From: an uncultured Oscillibacter sp.
GTDB taxonomy: Bacteria; Bacillota; Clostridia; Oscillospirales; Oscillospiraceae
Assembly (NCBI GenBank): GCA_946494635.1
Contig: CAMMCS010000043.1
Span: forward strand, 1 to 12,160
Length of the DNA: 12,160 nt
Direction: 5' to 3'
Shown here: one piece after another, positions 6,626 through 12,160 of the stretch
How positions within the stretch are numbered: position 1 is the stretch's first letter
How the letters are laid out: every line of letters starts with the position of its first letter
The notes under the pieces: model-generated
What the model was told of the DNA's origin: nothing
Databases searched by the model: none
Seen by the model: the letters and a program-made list of their open reading frames with translations, nothing else
Position numbers and translations under genes: made by a program

Positions 6626-7957
6626 ATGGACCTTCAGATCACACCTCGAAAGCTCTCCGGCGCCGTGACGCCGCCCCCCAGCAAGTCCCAGGCCCACCGG
6701 CTGCTGATCGCCGCCGCCCTGGCGGAGGGGGAGAGCACCCTTCACAACATCGCCCTCTCCCAGGACATCGAGGCCACGCTGCGTTGTGTCACCGCCCTGG
6801 GGGGCAGCTGGACGGAGACTGCCCCCGGCACGCTCACCGTCACCGGCATCGGCGGAAGGCGGCCCTCTGGCGGGGACCTGCCCCGGCTGGACTGCGGCGA
6901 GTCTGGATCTACCTTGCGGTTTTTTATCCCCATCGCCCTGGCGGTGGCGGGGGGCGGCGTGTTCACCGGCCGCGGCCGGCTGATGGAGCGGCCCCAGGGC
7001 CCCTATTTTCAGCTATTTGCCAAGAAGGGGATCTCCTGCGAGCAGAAGGACGGCGTTCTCACCGTGCGGGGGACTCTGACGCCAGGGGAGTACGCCCTGC
7101 CCGGCAATGTCTCCAGTCAGTTTTTCACAGGCCTTCTGTTTGCCCTGCCCCTGCTGGACGGGGACTCTGTCATCCGCTCCACCACGGAGGTGGAGTCCAA
7201 GGGATACATCTCCATCACCCGGGACGTTTTGAAAACCGCCGGGGTGGAGACCGCCTGCACCGGCGATTTCCGGGAGCTGACCGTCCATGGCGGCACCTAT
7301 CGCCCCTTTGCCGCCGCGGTGGAGGCAGACTGGTCCCAGGCGGCCTTCTGGTACACTGCCCAGGGCCTGGGCAGCGATTTGACCATTCAGGGTATGAATC
7401 CACACTCCATCCAGGGAGACCGGGTTATGGCGGACTTTGCCGAAATGCTCCGGGGAGAGCCTCTGTCCGGGGCCGTCACCGGGCCGGTCCTGGGCCGTTC
7501 CGGCTCCCCGGCGGCTCGGCCCCACGCCCGGCCGGAGCGGCCCGGCTGGGCCACTCCCTGCGTGGGCAGCGTCAGTCTGCCCCTGACCCACTGTCCGGAC
7601 CTGGCGCCGCCCCTGGCGGCCTGGGGCGCGCTGCTGAACGGCACACTGTATTTGAAAGACGCCGCCCGGCTGCGGATCAAGGAGAGCGACCGGCTCTCCA
7701 CCATCACCGCCGCCCTGACGGCCCTGGGGGCGGAGGTTCACGAGGAGCCGGACCGGCTCATCATCGTGGGAAAGCCGTCGCTCCCCGGCGGCACGGTGGA
7801 CAGCGCCAACGACCACCGGATCGCCATGGCGGCAGCCATCGCCGCCACCGGCTGCACCGGCCCCGTGACCATCCGGGGCGCCGAGTGCGTGCAAAAATCC
7901 TACCCGGATTTCTGGGAGGTCTACCAATCTCTGGGAGGTGACATCCGTGTCCTCTGA
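6626..7957 (+). CDS. aroA: 3-phosphoshikimate 1-carboxyvinyltransferase (EPSP synthase), atypical
   Basis: This enzyme transfers the enolpyruvyl group of PEP to shikimate 3-phosphate. Conserved motifs are PPSKSQAHR (Lys20), CGESGSTLRF (90-99), NVSSQF (161-166), QGDRV, RIKESDR (350-356, catalytic Glu353), NDHRIAM (395-401) and QKSYPDF (423-429). Two things are odd. Between MADFAEML and HCPDL there are 48 residues where E. coli has about 28, including the Pro/Arg-rich stretch ARPHARPERPGW. The residue five before the Pro of CPDL, where the family has its catalytic Asp (E. coli Asp313), is Pro319. I read the other two forward frames across this region and found no better EPSPS sequence, so a simple double frameshift is not supported. 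The ATG follows the aroB stop with zero spacing (TAAATG), with GGAGG at 6616-6620. Confidence 0.88.
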   Translation: MDLQITPRKLSGAVTPPPSKSQAHRLLIAAALAEGESTLHNIALSQDIEATLRCVTALGGSWTETAPGTLTVTGIGGRRPSGGDLPRLDCGESGSTLRFFIPIALAVAGGGVFTGRGRLMERPQGPYFQLFAKKGISCEQKDGVLTVRGTLTPGEYALPGNVSSQFFTGLLFALPLLDGDSVIRSTTEVESKGYISITRDVLKTAGVETACTGDFRELTVHGGTYRPFAAAVEADWSQAAFWYTAQGLGSDLTIQGMNPHSIQGDRVMADFAEMLRGEPLSGAVTGPVLGRSGSPAARPHARPERPGWATPCVGSVSLPLTHCPDLAPPLAAWGALLNGTLYLKDAARLRIKESDRLSTITAALTALGAEVHEEPDRLIIVGKPSLPGGTVDSANDHRIAMAAAIAATGCTGPVTIRGAECVQKSYPDFWEVYQSLGGDIRVL

Positions 7958-9038
7958 ATTCGGCAATCTGCTGAAGGTCTCCGTCTTCGGCCAGTCCCAC
8001 GGCAAGGCCATCGGCGTGGTGGTGGACGGCCTTCCCGCCGGGGAGGCCATCGACCTGGAGGAGCTGAGCGCGTTCCTGGCCCGGCGGAAGCCGGGGAAGA
8101 GCCCCCTCTCCACCGCCCGGAAGGAGTCCGACACGCCCATCTTCCTCTCCGGCCTGGAAAACGGCGTCACCTGCGGCGCGCCGCTGTGCGCCGTCATCGA
8201 AAACGGCGACCAGCACTCCTCGGATTATACGGAACTCCGGGACAAGCCCCGGCCCGGCCACGCGGACTACACCGCCTATGTGAAGTGGAGAGGCCAGGCG
8301 GACATGCGGGGCGGCGGCCACTTCTCCGGCCGGCTGACGGCCCCTCTGTGCGTGGCCGGGGGCATCGCCAGGCAGATCCTCTCCCGCCGGGGCGTGTATG
8401 TAGGGGCCCACCTCTGGTCCGTGGGCACGGAGCAGGACGCCTCCTTCCCCCTGCGTCCCACGAAGGAGCTGTTTGAAGCCGTCGCCGCCAAGCCCTTCCC
8501 GGTGCTGGACGACCAGGCGGGGGAGCGGATGCAGGCATTGATCCTGGAGGCCCGCCAGGCGCAGGACTCCGTGGGCGGCGTCATCGAGTGCGCCGCCGTC
8601 GGCCTGCCCGCCGGGCTGGGGGACCCCATGTTCGGCGGCGTGGAGAACCGGCTGGCATCGGCCCTCTTCGGCATCCCCGCCGTGAAGGGCGTGGAGTTCG
8701 GGGACGGCTTCGCCGCCGCCCGGGCCCGGGGCTCTGAGAACAACGACCCCTTTATCATGGAGGGCGGCCGGGTGGCGGCGGAGACCAACCACGCCGGAGG
8801 CATCCTGGGGGGCATCACCAGCGGGATGCCCGTCGTCCTGCGGACGGCCATGAAGCCCACGCCGTCCATCGCCCGGCCCCAGCGGACCGTCAGCCTGTCC
8901 GCCGGAGCGGACACCGAGCTTGTGATCCGCGGCCGGCACGACCCCTGCATCGCCCACCGGGCCGTCCCGGTGGTGGAGGCGGTCACCGCCGCCGTTTTGC
9001 TAGACTTATTATTGGAGGGAAATCATGGAACTTTCTGA
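7947..9038 (+). CDS. aroC: Chorismate synthase
   Basis: This enzyme makes chorismate from EPSP using reduced FMN. I chose GTG at 7947 because GGGAGG (7933-7938) sits 8 nt upstream and the protein then begins MSSEFGNLLKVSVFGQSHG, the usual chorismate-synthase N-terminus. The upstream GTG at 7938 overlaps that ribosome site. The product is 363 residues, a normal length. Motifs include GQSHG (15-19), RPGHADYTAYVKW, MRGGGHFSGRLTAPL (120-134), NHAGGILGGITSG, PTPSI and RHDPCIAHRAVPV near the C-terminus. It overlaps aroA by 11 nt and pheA by 14 nt, consistent with coupled translation. Confidence 0.96.
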   Translation: MSSEFGNLLKVSVFGQSHGKAIGVVVDGLPAGEAIDLEELSAFLARRKPGKSPLSTARKESDTPIFLSGLENGVTCGAPLCAVIENGDQHSSDYTELRDKPRPGHADYTAYVKWRGQADMRGGGHFSGRLTAPLCVAGGIARQILSRRGVYVGAHLWSVGTEQDASFPLRPTKELFEAVAAKPFPVLDDQAGERMQALILEARQAQDSVGGVIECAAVGLPAGLGDPMFGGVENRLASALFGIPAVKGVEFGDGFAAARARGSENNDPFIMEGGRVAAETNHAGGILGGITSGMPVVLRTAMKPTPSIARPQRTVSLSAGADTELVIRGRHDPCIAHRAVPVVEAVTAAVLLDLLLEGNHGTF

Positions 9039-10161
9039 GATCCGCGAGAAGATCGACGCAGTGGACGACCAGCTGCTGGACCTGTTCCTGCAGCGCATGG
9101 ACCTGTCTGACGAGGTGGCCGCCTACAAGAATGAGCACCACCTGCCCATCCTGAACAAGGAGCGGGAGCGGGCCATCCTGGCCAAGGTGACGGAGAAGTC
9201 CGGGGAGCGGGAGCGGTACGCCTACCACCTGTTCTCCACCCTGTTCGAGCTGGCCCGGTCCCGGCAGGCGGAGCTGATCTCCGCCCCCACCAAGGTGGCC
9301 GCCCAGGTCCACGCCTCGCTGGAGGCCGGCACCTCCGTCTTCCCCCAGACGGGCCTGGTGGCCTGCCAGGGCGTGGAGGGCGCCAACTCCCAGGTGGCCT
9401 GCGACCGGCTGCTGCCCCGGGGCAACATCGTGTATGTCAAGACCTTCCAGGCGGTGGTGTCCGCCGTGGAGTCGGGCCTGTGCAAGTTCGGCGTGCTGCC
9501 CATTGAGAACAGCTCCAACGGCTCCGTCCGGGCGGTGTACGAGCTGCTGCAGGATCACAACCTCACCATTGTCCGCTCCACCCGGCTGTGCATCCGCCAC
9601 GAGCTGCTGGCTCTGCCCGGCGTGAAGATGGGGGACATCACGGAGATCTACTCCCATCAGCAGGCCATCGGCCAGTGCAGCCGGTTCCTGAACGGCCTTA
9701 ACGGCGTCCGGGTCATCCCCTGCGACAACACCGCCATGGCCGCCAAGATGGTGGCGGAGCGGGGCGACCGCCATGTGGCCGCCATCTCCTCCCACCCCTG
9801 TGCCGCCCTGTACGGGCTGGAGACCGTCAGCGGCGATATCCAGGACAGCGACAACAACTACACCCGCTTCATCTGCGTCACCAAGGACCCGGTGATCTAC
9901 GCCGGCGCCAGCCGCATCAGCCTCATCATCGCCTGCGACAACAAGCCCGGCGCCCTGTATGAGATCCTGTCCAAGCTGGCGGCCCTGGGCATCAACATGA
10001 CCAAGCTGGAATCCTGCCCCGTCACCGGCCGGAACTTCGAGTTCATCTTCTTCCTGGAGCTGGAGGCCTCCGTCCAGGAGCCCGGCGTCCTGGCCATGCT
10101 GGAGGAGCTGGAGCGCAGCTGCGCGGGCTTCCACTTCCTGGGCAACTACGCCGAGATCTGA
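9025..10161 (+). CDS. pheA: Bifunctional chorismate mutase / prephenate dehydratase (P-protein)
   Basis: This protein converts chorismate to prephenate and then to phenylpyruvate. The 378 residues hold three domains. The first is an AroQ-type helical chorismate mutase (1-85, starting ELSEIREKIDAVDDQLLDLF with Arg7, Arg24 and Lys35 in active-site positions). The second is a prephenate dehydratase domain (about 111-285, with PIENSSNGSV, YSHQQAIGQC and the catalytic NYTRF at 278-282). The third is a C-terminal ACT domain (about 297-375). ACT domains of this family bind Phe through GAL(V) and ESRP motifs. Here they read GALY (309-312) and ESCP (329-332), so the Arg is Cys. Feedback inhibition may therefore be altered. 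Its mutase also supplies prephenate to TyrA. GGAGGG lies 5 nt before the ATG, which is inside the end of aroC. Confidence 0.95.
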   Translation: MELSEIREKIDAVDDQLLDLFLQRMDLSDEVAAYKNEHHLPILNKERERAILAKVTEKSGERERYAYHLFSTLFELARSRQAELISAPTKVAAQVHASLEAGTSVFPQTGLVACQGVEGANSQVACDRLLPRGNIVYVKTFQAVVSAVESGLCKFGVLPIENSSNGSVRAVYELLQDHNLTIVRSTRLCIRHELLALPGVKMGDITEIYSHQQAIGQCSRFLNGLNGVRVIPCDNTAMAAKMVAERGDRHVAAISSHPCAALYGLETVSGDIQDSDNNYTRFICVTKDPVIYAGASRISLIIACDNKPGALYEILSKLAALGINMTKLESCPVTGRNFEFIFFLELEASVQEPGVLAMLEELERSCAGFHFLGNYAEI

Positions 10162-10164
10162 CCT

Positions 10165-11409
10165 ATGGGAGAACGCGTTTACGGCCTGCTGGGCCGGAAG
10201 CTGGGCCACAGCTGGTCCGTGCCCATCCACGCCGCCCTGGGCAACGGCGCCTACCGCCTTCTCGAGCTGGAGCCGGAGGAGCTGGCCCCCTTCCTCCGCC
10301 GGGAGGACATCGGCGGGCTGAACGTCACCATCCCCTACAAGCGGGACGTGATGCCCCTGTGCGACGCCATCGACCCGGCGGCGGAGGCCATCGGCAGCGT
10401 CAACACCATCGTCCGGCGGCCGGACGGCAGGCTGGTGGGCTACAACACGGACATCGACGGCTTCCGCTACATGGCCCGCCGGGCGGGCATCTCCCTGGCC
10501 GGGAAGAAGGTGGTCATCCTGGGGAGCGGCGGGGCGTCCCTGACGGCCCAGGCCGCCGCCCGGCAGGAGGGCGCGGCGGAGATCATCGTCATCTCCCGCT
10601 CCGGCCCGGACAACTACGAGAACCTCTCCCGCCACGCCGACGGCGAGATTTTGGTGAACACCACCCCGGTGGGGATGTACCCGGGCAACGGGGCTTCCCC
10701 CGTGGATCTGGCGGCCTTCCCGGCCCTGGATGGGGTGCTGGACGTGGTCTACAACCCCCGCCGCACGGCGCTGCTGCTCCAGGGGTCGGAGCGGGGCATC
10801 CCCTGCTCCGACGGGCTGCCCATGCTGGTGGCCCAGGCGGTGGCGGCGGAGGAGCGGTTCTTTGACCGGGCCATCCCCGCCAGCGAGAACGAGCGCATCC
10901 TGGCCCAGCTGCGGCGGGAGATGACCAGCATCGTCCTGATCGGGATGCCCGGCAGCGGCAAGACCACAGTGGGGACGGCCCTGGCCCGCCTCACCGGCCG
11001 GGAGGCCATCGACCTGGACCAGCTGATCGAGACCGCTGCCGGCTGCTCCATCCCGGAGATCTTCTCCCGGGAGGGGGAGGCCGGCTTCCGGGCCCGGGAG
11101 GCCGCCGCGGCGGCAGAGGCAGGGAAGCGCACCGGAGTCATCCTGCTGACGGGCGGCGGCATCGTCAAGACGGCGGCCAACTACGCCCCCCTGCATCAGA
11201 ACGGCCGCATCTATCAACTGGTGCGGGACCTCTCCCTTCTGCCCACCGAGGGCCGGCCCCTGTCCCAGGGAGCAGACCTTGCCGCCATGTGGCGGGAGCG
11301 GGCGCCCCTGTATGCCCGGTTTCGGGACGCGGAGATCGACAACAACGGCACGGTGGAGGACACCGCCGCCGCCATCTGGAGGGATTTTTGTGAACATTCT
11401 GGTGATTAA
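10165..11409 (+). CDS. aroE: Shikimate dehydrogenase - shikimate kinase fusion (AroE-AroK)
   Basis: This is one 414-residue protein for two steps: 3-dehydroshikimate to shikimate (NADPH), then phosphorylation to shikimate 3-phosphate (ATP). Residues 1-250 are a compact AroE, with Ser16 and Ser18 in GHSWSVPIH, NVTIPYK (53-59, catalytic Lys59), GSVNTI, YNTDIDGF (93-100, catalytic Asp96), the cofactor loop GSGGAS (120-125), NTTPVGMYP (165-173) and DVVYNP. Residues 253-414 are an AroK kinase, with Walker A GMPGSGKTT (260-268), DLDQLIE (283-289), EAGFRARE (305-312), LTGGGIV (328-334) and the lid GRPLSQG (363-369). A Met at the junction (253, ATG 10921) could be the fossil aroK start. The ATG comes 3 nt after the pheA stop with no clear ribosome site, so translation probably depends on coupling. 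Confidence 0.93.
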   Translation: MGERVYGLLGRKLGHSWSVPIHAALGNGAYRLLELEPEELAPFLRREDIGGLNVTIPYKRDVMPLCDAIDPAAEAIGSVNTIVRRPDGRLVGYNTDIDGFRYMARRAGISLAGKKVVILGSGGASLTAQAAARQEGAAEIIVISRSGPDNYENLSRHADGEILVNTTPVGMYPGNGASPVDLAAFPALDGVLDVVYNPRRTALLLQGSERGIPCSDGLPMLVAQAVAAEERFFDRAIPASENERILAQLRREMTSIVLIGMPGSGKTTVGTALARLTGREAIDLDQLIETAAGCSIPEIFSREGEAGFRAREAAAAAEAGKRTGVILLTGGGIVKTAANYAPLHQNGRIYQLVRDLSLLPTEGRPLSQGADLAAMWRERAPLYARFRDAEIDNNGTVEDTAAAIWRDFCEHSGD

Positions 11410-11824
11410 CGGCCCCAACATGAACATGCTGGGCATCCGCCAGCCGGAGATCTACGGCAAGGCCACCTATGAGGATCTGAAAACCATGATCCAGACGGAG
11501 GCGGACCGTCTGGGGGTGACCGTCTCCTTCTTCCAGTCCAACCACGAGGGGGCCCTGGTGGACGCCATCCAGCAGGCCTACTTCGACCATGTGGACGGCA
11601 TCATCATCAACCCGGCGGCCTACACCCACACCAGCGTGGCCCTGCTGGACGCTGTGAAAGCCGTGGGCATCCCCACGGTGGAGGTCCACGTCTCCGACCC
11701 CGACAGCCGGGAGGACTTCCGCCATGTGTCTTATATCCGGGCGGCCTGCACGGCCACCATCCGGGGCCACGGCCTGGCGGGGTATGTGGAGGCCCTGCGG
11801 CTCCTCTGCGGCGCCGGCGCTTGA
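11390..11824 (+). CDS. aroQ: 3-dehydroquinate dehydratase, type II
   Basis: This enzyme dehydrates 3-dehydroquinate to 3-dehydroshikimate, the third shikimate step. It is the small dodecameric type II class, unrelated to AroD. The start is GTG at 11390, because GGAGGG (11378-11383) is 6 nt upstream and the protein then reads MNILVINGPNMNMLGIRQPE, the standard N-terminus. At 144 residues the length is typical. Family motifs are NGPNMNMLG, EIYG with the catalytic Tyr, SNHEGALVDAIQ, INPAAYTHTSVAL, VEVHVSDPDSREDFRHVS (the catalytic His is in EVH) and HGLAGYVEAL. It overlaps the aroE-aroK end by 20 nt and is the last gene of the operon. No terminator follows before csoR. Confidence 0.95.
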   Translation: MNILVINGPNMNMLGIRQPEIYGKATYEDLKTMIQTEADRLGVTVSFFQSNHEGALVDAIQQAYFDHVDGIIINPAAYTHTSVALLDAVKAVGIPTVEVHVSDPDSREDFRHVSYIRAACTATIRGHGLAGYVEALRLLCGAGA

Positions 11825-11849
11825 CAAACCGCGGCCTCTGGCGGATAAT
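11821..11849 (+). promoter_or_regulatory. Promoter of csoR, overlapping the aroQ stop codon
   Basis: Perfect -35 TTGACA (11821-11826), 17-bp spacer, -10 GATAAT (11844-11849, 5 of 6 matches). The -35 box contains the aroQ TGA (11822-11824). RNA is expected to start near 11856, the first base of the operator. Confidence 0.8.
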
Positions 11850-11855
11850 GTACCC

Positions 11856-11871
11856 ATACCCCATTGGGTAT
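11856..11871. promoter_or_regulatory. CsoR-type operator
   Basis: The perfect palindrome ATACCC-CATT-GGGTAT sits at the predicted transcription start, with an extra TACCC half-element at 11851-11855. It resembles the GC-tract dyads bound by CsoR/RcnR-family repressors and points to autoregulation of the gene just downstream. Confidence 0.75.
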
Positions 11872-11886
11872 CCGGGAGGTGTCGGT

Positions 11887-12160
11887 ATGAGACAATGTAT
11901 GGACGCGGACAACCTGCACCGGCGGCTGAAGAAGATCATCGGCCAGGTGCAGGCCATCGACCGCATGGTGGACCAGGACGTGCCCTGCGAGGACATCCTG
12001 TCCCAGATCAACGCCGCCAAGTCCGCCCTTCACAGGTGCGGGCAGGTGGTGCTGGAGGGACACATCCAGCACTGTGTCCGGGACGGCATCCAGCACGGCG
12101 ACGCAGACAAGACCATCGAGAGCTTCACCAAGGCGGTGGAGCGGTTCTCCAACATGGGAT
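11887..12160 (+). CDS. csoR: CsoR-family copper-sensing repressor (3' truncated by window)
   Basis: This is an all-helical metal-sensing DNA-binding repressor of the CsoR/RcnR/FrmR family (DUF156). The 91 visible residues include the basic N-terminal stretch LHRRLKKIIGQVQAIDRMV (10-28) that starts the family's helix 1. The Cu(I) ligand pattern is Cys34, His59 and Cys63, which matches the Cys-His-Cys set (36/61/65) of Mycobacterium tuberculosis CsoR rather than the RcnR nickel pattern or the FrmR formaldehyde pattern. Glu78 is a candidate second-shell residue. GGGAGG (11874-11879) is 7 nt before the ATG. The gene has its own promoter and a palindromic operator, so it is likely derepressed by copper along with any downstream copper-export genes, which fall outside the window. 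Confidence 0.88.
   Translation, partial: MRQCMDADNLHRRLKKIIGQVQAIDRMVDQDVPCEDILSQINAAKSALHRCGQVVLEGHIQHCVRDGIQHGDADKTIESFTKAVERFSNMG

Noticed and set aside
7440..7600. Double frameshift explaining the odd AroA segment
   Set aside because: Reading the other two forward frames gives no EPSP-synthase-like sequence before CPDL, so an indel pair is not supported from this sequence alone.
6211..7941. 576-residue sense open frame overlapping aroB and aroA
   Set aside because: It is an out-of-frame shadow, very rich in Arg/Gly/Pro, crossing the boundary of two strongly conserved enzymes.
7938..7946. Earlier GTG start for chorismate synthase
   Set aside because: This GTG overlaps the GGGAGG ribosome site that serves the GTG at 7947, and the family N-terminus MSS.FGN begins at 7947.
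8983..11436. 817-residue antisense open frame opposite pheA and aroE-aroK
   Set aside because: It spans several well-supported sense genes, its composition is that of a complement of GC-biased codons, and no ribosome site or motif was found. The antisense frame at 3628-5115 was rejected for the same reasons.
1..12160. CRISPR arrays, insertion sequences, tRNA or rRNA genes
   Set aside because: No regularly spaced direct repeats, transposase motifs, or structural RNA signatures were found on reading the window. Nearly all sequence is accounted for by housekeeping genes.

Overview
The window is a 12.2 kb, very G+C-rich, gene-dense stretch in which every gene I can support lies on the + strand. 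The combination of features suggests a high-GC gut Clostridia member, probably Oscillospiraceae (Flavonifractor-like). These features are a type III glutamine synthetase, strong AGGAGG-type ribosome binding sites, an AroE-AroK fusion, a GTG/TTG share among starts, and a CsoR regulator. The taxon is an inference from gene style, not a match.

Layout. Positions 1-215 hold the 3' end of adenylosuccinate lyase (purB), closed by a 13-bp perfect-stem terminator. A 279-bp gap carries a promoter and a folded leader for glnN (type III glutamine synthetase, 495-2582), which has its own terminator. A consensus-like promoter (TTGCAC-17-TATACT) drives a TTG-started gene for a small zinc-dependent phospholipase C-like protein (2744-3322).

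The core is a nine-function aromatic amino acid operon (3649-11824): aroF, tyrA, aroB, aroA, aroC, pheA, aroE-aroK fusion and aroQ. It encodes all seven shikimate-pathway steps to chorismate, plus chorismate mutase, prephenate dehydratase and prephenate dehydrogenase. That is everything needed for phenylalanine and tyrosine except the final transaminase, with no trp genes. Spacing is tight (overlaps or 0-3 bp, with one 52-bp gap).

The most interesting element is upstream of aroF. A 34-residue leader peptide (3449-3553) has 5 Tyr and 3 Phe in 14 residues and is followed by a 12-bp stem terminator with six Ts. The RNA can fold in mutually exclusive ways: a 1:2 pairing, a 2:3 antiterminator of 10 bp extended by a nested 10-bp helix, and the 3:4 terminator. 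This is the layout of classical ribosome-mediated attenuation responding to charged tRNA-Tyr and tRNA-Phe, in what appears to be a Firmicute, where T-box control would be the more usual expectation. Feedback at enzyme level is also likely, through the N-terminal ferredoxin-like domain of AroF and the ACT domain of PheA.

The window ends in a csoR-type copper-sensing repressor gene (11887 onward, truncated). Its promoter's -35 box is built over the aroQ stop codon, and a perfect ATACCC-CATT-GGGTAT operator sits at the expected transcription start. Two protein oddities deserve checking: AroA has a Pro where the family's catalytic Asp is expected, beside an insertion of about 20 residues, and PheA has ESCP in place of the ESRP phenylalanine-binding motif.
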